Below, in pieces: positions 56,067-64,000 of a DNA stretch of 64,000 nt. The position numbers and the translations under genes are program-made. Under the pieces are notes generated by a model. It ran no database searches. It was not told the DNA's origin and saw only the letters and a list, made by a program, of their open reading frames with translations. How positions within the stretch are numbered: position 1 is the stretch's first letter; the number at the start of each line of letters is the position of its first letter. The DNA is taken from positions 558,001 to 622,000 of the forward strand of contig NZ_HG916854.1 in NCBI RefSeq assembly GCF_000577275.2. The letters are read 5' to 3'. This DNA comes from Rhizobium favelukesii. GTDB lineage: Bacteria > Pseudomonadota > Alphaproteobacteria > Rhizobiales > Rhizobiaceae.

Positions 56067-57031
56067 ATGTCGCAGGCAGAAACAAAACCCCGTATGAATC
56101 CGCAGCAGCCAAATAGCAGCTTGGAAAAAACCTTTCATCTCGGCAAGCCAGGAACTGGCGAGTTGGTTCCATCGCGCTACGCGCTGCGGATCGGCGAAAT
56201 CGATGTCCTGGTGGTCAGCGACGGGGTGTTGCCGCTGCCAACCAAGATGTTGGGACACAATGCCGACGCCGCGGACCGGGCTGCCTGGCTGGACGACATG
56301 TTCCTGCCGCCGGACGCTTATGATTGGGCGCTGAACGTGGTCGTGGTGCGCAGCGACGAGCAGACCATACTCATCGACGCTGGGCTAGGATTGGACCCGG
56401 ACCTGAACTTGCCGCGGGCCGGTCAGTTGATCAAGCGGCTGGAGGCCGCCGGCATCGATCTTGCGTCCGTGACCGACGTGGTGCTTACCCACTTGCACAT
56501 GGACCACATCGGCGGGCTGCTCATCGACGGGGTGAAGGACAGCCTGCGTCCGGACCTGCGCATCCACGTGGCGGCCGCCGAAATCAAGTTCTGGGAAGCT
56601 CCCGATTTTTCTCACGTCTCCATGCCGCCGGGGTTCCCGGATGCGCTTCGGGCGGCCGCCAAGCAGTTCTCGAAGGAATACCGTGGTCAGCTACGGCTAT
56701 TCGATGAGGAATACGAGGTGGCACCGGGGTAGTCGTCCATCGCACCGGCGGCCACACCCCAGGGCACAGCGTGGTCCGCCTGGCGTCCGGCGGCGAACGA
56801 CTGACCTTCGCCGGCGACGCCGTGTTCGCGGTCGGGTTCGAACACCCCGACTGGTACAATGGCTTCGAACATGACCCCGAGGAGGCAGCCCGCGTCCGGG
56901 TGCGTCTCTTGCAGGAGTTGGCGGCGAACGGGGAACTGCTGGTGGCCACTCATCTGCCGTTCCCCTGCGTCGGCCATGTGGCGGTCACCGGCGATCGCTT
57001 TCGTTGGGTGCCAGTCTTCTGGGACTACTGA
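56067..57031 (+). pseudogene. MBL-fold metallo-hydrolase, disrupted by a 1-bp frameshift in a G run
   Basis: The first 220 codons give a metallo-beta-lactamase-fold hydrolase with the metal motif THLHMDH (His142, His144, Asp146, His147). At the G run near 56726-56731 one G is missing. After it the frame at +2 continues RTGGHTPGHSVV, LTFAGDAVF and VGHVAVTGDRFRWVPVFWDY to the stop at 57029-57031. The repaired protein of about 321 residues is normal for this family, which includes lactonases; since a lactone-based quorum-sensing system is present in the window, an AHL-lactonase role is possible but not shown. Homopolymer position favours a sequencing error or phase variation. Confidence 0.85.
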
Positions 57032-57347
57032 CCGTTATTGGGTTAGGGCCGACCAGACGACTGCATGCGTTTGAACAGCTAGTCGATCGCTGCCTCACCG
57101 CCTGTATCGTCGCCGACGTAGACCTCGGTTTTCAGTACCGTTAGGAGGTCGGATCATCTCGCGCCCGCGCCGGCCCGGCTTGTGCTCCGGCAGCGCGGGT
57201 GCATCTGTTCGACATCAGCCAGCCTTTAGACGACGGCCCTTTTTATCAGCCTGGTTCGGCCGCGCGCCCAAATTCGTCCGGGCCGGTGATCAACGAAAAT
57301 CAAATAGTGGCGCGCGTCCTCAGCCTCGGCCGAGCAGAAGAGATCAG
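57032..57347. other. Intergenic between the MBL gene and the efflux operon
   Basis: No supported gene; frames are short and random. It leads into the dyad and promoter region of the emrA-like gene. Confidence 0.35.
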
Positions 57348-57376
57348 AAGATTATCCACTCTGAGCGGATAATCTT
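57348..57376. promoter_or_regulatory. Perfect 10-bp-arm dyad upstream of the efflux operon
   Basis: AAGATTATCC (57348-57357) and GGATAATCTT (57367-57376) with a 9-nt centre, 90 bp before the emrA-like ATG. A symmetric 29-bp site in front of a multidrug efflux operon is what one expects for a TetR/MarR or LysR-type regulator. The downstream LysR gene is the nearest candidate. Confidence 0.6.
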
Positions 57377-57465
57377 TAAAGTGATAGGGGAATTATCAAC
57401 GGCTGCGACATAGGGCACTTAAGACCTGAGAGATTGCTCGCGAGCGATGATCGCAGGAGATTGCA

Positions 57466-58623
57466 ATGGTTGAACTACCCCGCAAGGAAGAATTCGAGTC
57501 CACGAATCCCGGCATAAACGGAGACGATCCCGCCGAACAGATCTCGTCCGCGCCTGTTGCCGCTCCCCGCCGGAAATCTGCCATCAAGAAGGGTGTGCTT
57601 GCCGTGGTCCTGCTAGCCGGAGGGGCGTATGGCGTCCACTTCGGGCACCACTACTGGACCGTCGGCCGGTTTATCGAGTCCACCGATAACGCCTATGTAA
57701 AGGCAGACTACACGACGGTTGCTCCGAAGGTGGCCGGCTACGTCAAGGAGGTGCTCGTTAATGACAACGACGCCGTAACCGCAGGGCAGGTTCTTGCGCG
57801 GATCGACGATCGTGACTTCCAGGCGGCACTTAACCAGGCGCGGGCTGAAGTAAAGGCTTCTGATGCCGCTATCACGAATATCGACGCGCAGATCGAACTA
57901 CAAAAATCGGTCATCGGCCAGGCGCAGGCTTCGGTCGATGCATCGAATGCCTCGCTCGTCTTCGCCAAATCCGAGGCCAACAGAAACACGCGCCTGATCA
58001 GCACCGGGGCGGGCACGCAATCGCGTGCGGAACAGAGCCGGTCACTGATGGATCAGGCGACCGCCGCAGTCCAACGCGACCAGGCTGTGTTGATTGCCGC
58101 GCACGACAGGGTGCCGGTTCTAAAGAGCGAGAGCGACCAGGCGGTCGCTCAACGGGAACGAGCCGCCGCGGCCGCACAACAGGCCGAACTGAACCTCTCT
58201 TACACGAATATCGTCGCGGCGGTCGACGGAACAGTCGGCGCACGCTCGATCCGCGTTGGACAGTATGTCACCGCTGGCACGCAGTTGATGGCGGTGGTGC
58301 CCCTGCATTCAGTCTATGTCGTTGCCAACTTCAAGGAAACGCAACTCACCTACGTTCGGGCGGGGCAGCCGGTAGACATCAAGGTGGATAGCTTTCCAGG
58401 CCTCGAAGTGAAAGGGCACGTGGACAGCGTCTCGCCAGCGAGCGGCCTCGAGTTCTCCCTGCTTCCCCCGGACAATGCGACGGGCAACTTCACAAAGATC
58501 GTCCAGCGAATCCCGGTGAAGATCATCATCGATGACGAAGCCCGCGCGGCTCAGCTCCGGTCCGGAATGTCCGTAGAGCCGGAAATCAACACAAGACTCG
58601 CGCGGCTCTCGGAAGCGAAGTAA
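57466..58623 (+). CDS. EmrA/HlyD-family periplasmic adaptor of a multidrug efflux pump
   Basis: This 385-residue protein has a cytosolic tail, one transmembrane helix (about 41-57, KKGVLAVVLLAGGAYG) and STDNAYVKADYTTVAPKVAG, the typical EmrA lipoyl half. A coiled coil follows (about 125-240), then the second half TNIVAAVDGTVGARSIRVGQ and a C-terminal FKETQLTYVRAGQPVDIKVD. It links the EmrB-type transporter encoded 84 bp downstream to an outer-membrane channel. The operon continues with EmrB and the adenylate cyclase. Confidence 0.92.
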   Translation: MVELPRKEEFESTNPGINGDDPAEQISSAPVAAPRRKSAIKKGVLAVVLLAGGAYGVHFGHHYWTVGRFIESTDNAYVKADYTTVAPKVAGYVKEVLVNDNDAVTAGQVLARIDDRDFQAALNQARAEVKASDAAITNIDAQIELQKSVIGQAQASVDASNASLVFAKSEANRNTRLISTGAGTQSRAEQSRSLMDQATAAVQRDQAVLIAAHDRVPVLKSESDQAVAQRERAAAAAQQAELNLSYTNIVAAVDGTVGARSIRVGQYVTAGTQLMAVVPLHSVYVVANFKETQLTYVRAGQPVDIKVDSFPGLEVKGHVDSVSPASGLEFSLLPPDNATGNFTKIVQRIPVKIIIDDEARAAQLRSGMSVEPEINTRLARLSEAK

Positions 58624-58707
58624 CGGGCGCTGGCGGGTAACCCTCTGTCTTTTCCGATCACAGAAATACCGTGGTGAAGATTCCGCGACTGCGGAAGGAG
58701 CAATGTC

Positions 58708-60327
58708 ATGGCTACACTTAAGCTCGTAGCGAACAACAAAGAGCCGCCGCAGGCCGCATCGTCTCAATCCGCCAAAACCGGGATGAGCCCTCTCCGAACG
58801 TGGTGCGCGGTCGTCGGATCGACCTTGGGCGCATTCATGGCCGTCCTCAATATCCAGATCGTCAACGCGTCGCTCGCAGACATTCAGGGCGCGATCGGGG
58901 CGGGCAAGGATGACGGCGGCTGGATCTCGACTTCATATCTCATTGCGGAAATCGTGGTCATCCCCCTCAGCGGCTGGCTCGCGCAGGTCTTCTCCCTCCG
59001 GAAGTATCTCCTGACCAACGCCATTTTGTTTCTGGTCTTTTCCGTTGCTTGTGCGTTCGCCACAAACCTCGAACAGATGATCGTGCTCCGTGCCATCCAG
59101 GGCTTTGCTGGTGGAGTCCTGATCCCCATGGCCTTCACGATCATCATCACGCTGCTGCCAAAGCCGAAGCAACCGATCGGACTGGCGCTCTTTGCGCTTT
59201 CGGCCACGTTCGCTCCAGCGATCGGGCCGACCATTGGCGGATACCTGACAGAGAATTACGGCTGGGAATTCATCTTCTACGTGAACCTCGTCCCCGGCTT
59301 GCTGATGGTCGCTCTGCTCTGGGCCTCACTCGACGAAGCTCCGATGAACCTGGGCTTGCTTGCCAAGGGGGACTGGCCTGGCATCGCCACTTTGGCGATC
59401 GGCCTTGCCGCCCTTCAAACGGTGCTGGAGGAGGGCAACAAGGAAGATTGGTTCGGATCCGAGTTCGTCGTCAAGCTCTCGATCGTCGCCGGAGTCTCTC
59501 TGACGCTTTTCCTGATCATCGAGTTCAAGACCGCTAACCCACTTCTGAATCTGAGGCTCCTCGCGCGCCGTAACTTCGGGTTCGGTATCTTGGCGAACAC
59601 TATGCTCGGCATCGCGCTCTATGGGTCTGCGTTCGTGCTGCCGATCTATCTGGCTAGAATCCAGGGCTACAATTCCGAACAGATCGGCATGGTGCTTGCC
59701 TGGACCGGTATCCCGCAGCTTATTCTCATTCCACTCGTTCCCAAGCTGATGAAGCTGATCGATGTCCGGTTGTTGATCGCCGTGGGCTTCGCACTGTTCG
59801 CTTCCTCGAATTTCATGAACGTCCACATGACCGGAGACTATGCAGCCGACCAGCTTTTCTGGCCGAATGTCATCCGTGCCATCGGACAAGCCCTTGTCTT
59901 CGCGCCGCTCTCGGTCGTTGCGACTGCTGGCATCGAACAGGAGAATGCAGGCTCCGCATCGGCGTTGTTCAACATGATGCGCAACCTCGGTGGCGCGGTC
60001 GGGATCGCATCGCTTCAGACCTTCATATCGAAGCGTGAGCAGTTCCATTCGAACATCCTCACGAACTCGATCAGCATCTTCGAAGAAGCCACACGAAATC
60101 GCGTCGCCAAACTGACAAAGTACTTCATGAATCACGGCGTCAGCGACCAGGCCACAGCCACCCATAAAGCCATTGTCGCCATTGCATCCAGCGTGCGTAG
60201 GCAGGCCAACGTCATGGCTTTCAGCGATGCGTTCTTTCTGCTTGGCGCGGGCCTCGTCGTTGCTTTGTTCGCAACGCTTCTCCTCAAAAAGCCAAGCGGC
60301 CAGATGTCTGGCGGCGGCGCACACTGA
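58708..60327 (+). CDS. MFS multidrug transporter, DHA2/EmrB family
   Basis: This 539-residue protein has about fourteen hydrophobic segments. It shows the DHA2 signatures: FMAVLNIQIVNASLADIQGA in helix 1, STSYLIAEIVVIPLSGWLAQ in helix 2, and GPTIGGYLTENYGWEFIFYV (motif C region). Drug/H+ antiporter of the inner membrane, working with the EmrA-type adaptor. The cyclase gene starts 24 bp later, so all three genes are probably one transcript. Confidence 0.93.
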   Translation: MATLKLVANNKEPPQAASSQSAKTGMSPLRTWCAVVGSTLGAFMAVLNIQIVNASLADIQGAIGAGKDDGGWISTSYLIAEIVVIPLSGWLAQVFSLRKYLLTNAILFLVFSVACAFATNLEQMIVLRAIQGFAGGVLIPMAFTIIITLLPKPKQPIGLALFALSATFAPAIGPTIGGYLTENYGWEFIFYVNLVPGLLMVALLWASLDEAPMNLGLLAKGDWPGIATLAIGLAALQTVLEEGNKEDWFGSEFVVKLSIVAGVSLTLFLIIEFKTANPLLNLRLLARRNFGFGILANTMLGIALYGSAFVLPIYLARIQGYNSEQIGMVLAWTGIPQLILIPLVPKLMKLIDVRLLIAVGFALFASSNFMNVHMTGDYAADQLFWPNVIRAIGQALVFAPLSVVATAGIEQENAGSASALFNMMRNLGGAVGIASLQTFISKREQFHSNILTNSISIFEEATRNRVAKLTKYFMNHGVSDQATATHKAIVAIASSVRRQANVMAFSDAFFLLGAGLVVALFATLLLKKPSGQMSGGGAH

Positions 60328-60351
60328 ACAGCAATTCTCAAGGAGATCACA

Positions 60352-61551
60352 ATGAACACGATCACACGAGAACCGATTTCCCGGAGACACCGCGGGAGCG
60401 TCGGCCCCAATGTCGATCCTGGCTCCATCCTTGCCATCCTGGAATGGCTCGCCGGCGACGAGTGCCATTCGATCGACGAAGCCGGCTTGGTTGCGGGTCT
60501 GGGTCTCAGGCTACGGCAGATCGGCCTCCTTATCGACAGACTTACGCTCCATCTGATGACCCTTCATCCCGAGATCCTCGGCCGAACGGTCGCATGGGCT
60601 CCATCCGAACCCGTCGAGATCCATGACAGGGATCACGGGATCAAGGTCGAGTTCGCCTCAAGCCCACTGGTCAAGGTGATGGAGTCACGTGAGCCGATGA
60701 TCGTTGATGCGGGCGACCGACAGTCTCCATGGCAGCATATCGACGTGTTTGCGGGACGGAATTTGGTCCAGCTCATGATTGCGCCGCTCTGCAACGTCGA
60801 CGGACCGGTGAGTGCGGCGGGATTTGGGACGAAGCGGCCAGGCGGTTTCACGCTGTCCGAAATCCGTGTCATCGAGCGGATCCTGCCTTCGTTGCGCAAT
60901 ACCTGCGAAATGCGGGTCATGCGTCACGCCGAGCTGTCCTTGCTCGATACGTACATCGGGCCGATGACGGCTCAACGAATCCTCGCCGGCAAAATCCGTC
61001 AGGGCGAGATCGAGACGATGCAGGCAGCACTTCTGCTTTGCGACATGAAGGGGTTCACCGAACTCTCGAATCGCCTGCCTGACGAAAAGGTGCTGCAACT
61101 TCTCAACGCCTACTTCGATGCGGTGATCCCTGCGATCACGAGCAACGGCGGGGAAGTGCTGAAGTTCATGGGGGATGCGGCACTTGCATTCTTCCCGACA
61201 TCCGACGCTGTGGTTGCGTGTCGACGCGCGTTGGCAGCAACCGCGGAGATCTTCGCCAATCTTGCTGGATTCGAACAGAACGGTGCCCGCGTCGAAGCAA
61301 CAGTGGGATTGCACTATGGCAAGGTGAGCTATGGGAACATCGGCTCCGGACGGAGGCTGGATTTCACGGTCATCGGTTCGGACGTCAATCTGCTCAGCAG
61401 GATACAGACTGCCTGCGGGGGGCTCGGAAAGTCGCTTCTCATGTCGGACATGTTCCGTCGTAGCTCCGGAGCCGACAACATTCTCTCCACCAAATTTCAC
61501 CGCCTGAAGGGTTTTGCCGATCCGATCGAGCTATTCACGATTGCGGAATAG
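60352..61551 (+). CDS. Class III adenylate cyclase with N-terminal GAF-like domain
   Basis: This 399-residue protein has an N-terminal regulatory part (about 25-200) of GAF-like character as in other rhizobial cyclases. The class III catalytic domain (about 220-395) has Asp231 and Asp275 as metal ligands (LLCDMKGFTEL, KFMGDAALAF). Lys271 and Thr in DFTVIGSDVN fit adenine rather than guanine specificity. The Asn-Arg pair (VNLLSRI) is present. It converts ATP to cAMP. Co-transcription with a drug efflux pump (24 bp spacing, ribosome-binding site AAGGAG) is unusual and suggests that cAMP signalling responds to the pump's substrate. Confidence 0.9.
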   Translation: MNTITREPISRRHRGSVGPNVDPGSILAILEWLAGDECHSIDEAGLVAGLGLRLRQIGLLIDRLTLHLMTLHPEILGRTVAWAPSEPVEIHDRDHGIKVEFASSPLVKVMESREPMIVDAGDRQSPWQHIDVFAGRNLVQLMIAPLCNVDGPVSAAGFGTKRPGGFTLSEIRVIERILPSLRNTCEMRVMRHAELSLLDTYIGPMTAQRILAGKIRQGEIETMQAALLLCDMKGFTELSNRLPDEKVLQLLNAYFDAVIPAITSNGGEVLKFMGDAALAFFPTSDAVVACRRALAATAEIFANLAGFEQNGARVEATVGLHYGKVSYGNIGSGRRLDFTVIGSDVNLLSRIQTACGGLGKSLLMSDMFRRSSGADNILSTKFHRLKGFADPIELFTIAE

Positions 61552-61781
61552 AGAAGGCCTCCCTTCAACCGGTCTTGACTGCCAGCACGGAGGCCGACTG
61601 TCCGGCCTGCCCCTCGCTCAACGGGTGCGGGATCGGCAACCCATACCGTATGCGGATCAGCCGGACGTCTGTTTTGTCCGGAGACGTTAGGCATAGTTGG
61701 CGTCCAGGTGGCCGACGCTGACCAAAAGGCGTCTCTCAAGACCCTCGCGAAGCTCGGTTTCGTCCAGTGAGCGCTGCGTGA

Positions 61782-62684
61782 TTGATCGCGTTCGTGCGCA
61801 CGGTCGAAGTTGGATCGTTCAGTGCGGCTGCTCGGGATCTGAAGACATCACCCTCCGCGATTTCGAAGAGCGTCGGTGGGTTGGAAAAGCTGGTCGGATC
61901 CCGTCTTTTTCTCAGGTCGACGCGGGCCCTTATACTGACCCCCGACGGGCAGATGCTGTTCGAGCGGATCGGTCCACTGCTGCGGGAACTCGATGCATCG
62001 GACGATGGGCTATCAAGTAGCGGCGGACTAACCGGACGATTGCGATTCAGTATGCCCGTCGAAATGTCAGAGCTGTTTCTCGGGGCGATCTTCACCAAGT
62101 TTGCCGAGGAATACCCTGACCTAACGCTGGACGTCGGGTTGACAGACAGGTTCGTCGACATCATCCGGGACGATTACGATGTCGTCTTCAGGGTCGGGGA
62201 GGTCGTGCAACCCGATCTGGTTGTTCGGCATCTCGCGGATCTCGACATGGTTCTCGTTGCAGCCCCGTCGCTTCTATCGAAACGGGGCGTGCCGAGGACA
62301 ATCGATGCCTTTCAGAGCATGCCCTTTGCGCGGTACTCCGTTGGCAGCCGACCGGCACACATCGCCTTTGCCGACGGGTCCAGGATCCTCCCAACCGGGC
62401 GAATAGACTGCGACAGCGGCATCGCTCTACATACGGCAGCGCGGCACGGTCTCGGAGTAGCCTTGCTCTTGCGTTGTGTGGTGGTAGACGACTTGGATTC
62501 GGGAATATTGATCGATGTGACACCTGCAGGTGCGCTCAAGCCGATGCGCTTCAGCGCTGTTCACGCGCTTGGTCGGACCGTGCCGTCACGCGTCAAACTG
62601 CTTTCCGATTTCGTAGCGCTTGAGGCTCAGAAACTCACTATTCGTGCTCAGTCACCTGGAGATGCCGCTGCGGCGAGGGATTGA
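61782..62684 (+). CDS. LysR-family regulator, start uncertain
   Basis: The winged HTH (LIAFVRTVEVGSFSAAARDL-type sequence, then SPSAISKSVGGLEKLVGSRL) and the LysR effector domain (about 90-290) are clear. The first possible codon is TTG 61782, directly preceded in frame by TGA, with no good ribosome-binding site. The usual first six to eight residues of LysR proteins are missing. It may start at TTG or be slightly 5'-truncated. It is on the same strand as the efflux/cyclase genes, 230 bp downstream, and may control them. Confidence 0.8.
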   Translation: MIAFVRTVEVGSFSAAARDLKTSPSAISKSVGGLEKLVGSRLFLRSTRALILTPDGQMLFERIGPLLRELDASDDGLSSSGGLTGRLRFSMPVEMSELFLGAIFTKFAEEYPDLTLDVGLTDRFVDIIRDDYDVVFRVGEVVQPDLVVRHLADLDMVLVAAPSLLSKRGVPRTIDAFQSMPFARYSVGSRPAHIAFADGSRILPTGRIDCDSGIALHTAARHGLGVALLLRCVVVDDLDSGILIDVTPAGALKPMRFSAVHALGRTVPSRVKLLSDFVALEAQKLTIRAQSPGDAAAARD

Positions 62685-63097
62685 CGCTGCGGGCGTACCT
62701 TCCGCCCTCAGTTTCTCCCTTGTCGCGCTGCCATGTCCAGAGATAAGGACAGCGGATGGTCGAACCATTGGCCGGAGTATCAGCCATTGCGTTTCAGTCT
62801 CGTTCCGTGGAATCGGCATACTGTCGTTCTACTTCAAGGAGCGCATGTTACGATACATGCAAGTTATGATTGTTATGTCAAAGCTGATTAGAGATGCGGC
62901 GTCGCCAGCCAGTTAGAAACGCGACACTGGCACCGACAATCAGCCCCCGATCCGACCGGCTGGGCCGGGTTGAGAGGGAGGAGCGGGGGCGGGTGAGACG
63001 CACCCCTTCGGCTTTAGCTTTCTCACTAGCAATTGTTCTTTTACCGCTCGATACTCGCTGGCACTTGCATGGCGCAGTTGGGGATCAAAGCCGCACG
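62685..63097. other. Intergenic or leader of the unknown gene
   Basis: No supported gene. The frame of the next gene is open back to 62894, but that part is Arg-rich and does not look like protein. Confidence 0.35.
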
Positions 63098-63835
63098 ATG
63101 CTTCCGGAAATCAACCTGCAAGGTGACGTCGACATCGCCGCGCTGTCACCACTTCTTCGCGGCATGCTTCTTTCGGTTGCCTATGCCGACGGTGAGGGTG
63201 GCATAGGATTGACGGCGACCGGCGCCATGAACCGCAAATTCGTGCATTGGGCCGCTGTGCACTTCCTCTGGCCAGGATTCACAGCCGAGGACCTCTACAG
63301 CATGAACAAAGTACTCAATGAAAGCGACATGCCGCCGCTTTGGGTCGTGCGCGACATGGCCCGTCATCTGAAGCTTCTTCGCCGGAAAAAGGATGTGCTG
63401 CTGCCAACCAGACGCGGCCGGGAGTTTTTGGGAAACCCGCAAGCCTTCTTCGATCTGGTCGCCACGGATTATCTCTATTCGTATGTCCACGCCACCGAGC
63501 GGGAAGAGGAGGTCCGAGCGCGCTTACGCTGGTGGCGCATGTTCCTCAATCTTCTCAATATCAAGGCCAGAGAAGGTTGCACGCCAATGGACGTTGTGAA
63601 GATCCTCTATCCAGACCTGGCGCCTCTGTCGGACACCGAAATGACCATAGAAGCTTGGGAGTTGAAATCCGACCTTCAGTATGGCGTCTTCCAACGCTTA
63701 TGCTGGCTCGGCTTGCTCTATGAGGCACGAGAGGGGCTCACTCTTCTGCAGGACGGATCCTTCCACAAGACGCCACTTTGGGCAGCTTGCCTGCAGTTGG
63801 AATCGGATACGCAAAGCGACATCGGCGTGCATTGA
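63098..63835 (+). CDS. Unrecognised protein, helical
   Basis: About 245 residues from ATG 63098 (start uncertain; the frame is open from 62894). It has LSPLLRGMLLSVAYADGEGG, then FVHWAAVHFLWPGFTAEDLY and VRDMARHLKLLRRKKDVLLP, and a long helical C-terminal half. It is soluble and has no signal peptide. Residues 80-120 could form a winged-helix-like module. I do not recognise a family. It is convergent with the gene at the right edge, with only 6 bp between stops. Confidence 0.6.
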   Translation: MLPEINLQGDVDIAALSPLLRGMLLSVAYADGEGGIGLTATGAMNRKFVHWAAVHFLWPGFTAEDLYSMNKVLNESDMPPLWVVRDMARHLKLLRRKKDVLLPTRRGREFLGNPQAFFDLVATDYLYSYVHATEREEEVRARLRWWRMFLNLLNIKAREGCTPMDVVKILYPDLAPLSDTEMTIEAWELKSDLQYGVFQRLCWLGLLYEAREGLTLLQDGSFHKTPLWAACLQLESDTQSDIGVH

Positions 63836-63841
63836 CGATCT

Positions 63842-64000
63842 TTATTCCGCCGCTGGCTGCCTCAATAACGCTTTCTCTCGCCGCGCAATCACCGCAGGAT
63901 CATTCATGAAATCCGTCCTCGGCCCCGGCTTGCGGCCACGCTTCTGGTAGCCGTTGGCTGTGCTGCCGTCGCGAATGCCGAACATATGATCCTTCTGCCC
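63842..64000 (-). CDS. C-terminal end of an unrecognised protein (start lies right of the window)
   Basis: Fifty-two codons are open from the window edge to the TAA at 63842-63844. They read MFGIRDGSTANGYQKRGRKP and then a Pro/Arg-rich tail ending LRQPAAE. The frame has no stop and fits the edge exactly. No function can be given from this fragment. Confidence 0.5.
   Translation of the reverse strand, partial: GQKDHMFGIRDGSTANGYQKRGRKPGPRTDFMNDPAVIARREKALLRQPAAE

Noticed and set aside
59326..60468. 380-residue minus-strand frame
   Set aside because: It is antisense to the EmrB-like transporter and low-quality as a protein.

Overview
The window looks like part of an accessory replicon (plasmid or chromid) of a Rhizobiaceae bacterium (Rhizobium, Ensifer or Agrobacterium type). 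The reasons are the GC-rich coding, plasmid backbone genes at the left end (DUF736 protein, a ParA-type ATPase with an overlapping small partner, a relaxase remnant), the absence of rRNA, tRNA and core genes, a RIME-like intergenic palindrome, and many genes best known from rhizobia: BacA/BclA-like transporter, carnitine-to-betaine enzymes, PraR-like regulator, LuxI/LuxR, and a bgsBA-type beta-glucan synthase pair. All identifications come from reading the sequence; no database search was run.

Layout. 0-4.5 kb: decaying plasmid backbone (PemK-like end, DUF736 protein, frameshifted HU, frameshifted ParA with a cluster of TGTGA/TCACA palindromes, truncated relaxase). 5-12.4 kb: a BclA-like ABC transporter and a 1640-residue modular surface-type protein with a near-identical 678-bp internal duplication, followed by a cobW-family remnant. 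13.3-26.5 kb: a catabolic locus. A carnitine dehydrogenase/thioesterase fusion and a beta-keto acid cleavage enzyme turn carnitine into glycine betaine. On the same strand follow a dipeptide-type ABC importer and a CocE-type hydrolase. A GlxA/CdhR-like AraC regulator is divergent. 25.6-30.6 kb: LysR/EamA pair, GH15 glucan hydrolase and a peroxiredoxin.

31-34.5 kb: a quorum-sensing module (LuxR, LuxI, a 66-residue orphan, a PraR-like repressor and another XRE regulator) with palindromic operators. 35-48.6 kb: a set of genes that make sense together in pH/CO2 and acid stress: AI-2E-family permease, beta-carbonic anhydrase, DUF2254 membrane protein, a 912-residue Orn/Lys/Arg-type decarboxylase, aspartate:alanine exchanger plus aspartate 4-decarboxylase, DUF2092 protein with an overlapping small secreted protein, an HdeA-like periplasmic chaperone, a small basic secreted protein and a cold-shock protein. 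49-54 kb: aromatic aminotransferase and the bgsB-bgsA pair for mixed-linkage beta-glucan. 54.6-57 kb: a frameshifted IS256-family element and a frameshifted metallo-hydrolase. 57.3-62.7 kb: EmrA/EmrB efflux pump, a class III adenylate cyclase and a LysR regulator, preceded by a perfect 10-bp-arm dyad. The right edge holds two unrecognised genes.

Frame breaks are frequent: HU, ParA, CobW, IS256 transposase and the MBL hydrolase. The first, second and last of these are single small indels in otherwise well-preserved genes. They could be real decay of an accessory replicon or assembly errors; reads would decide.
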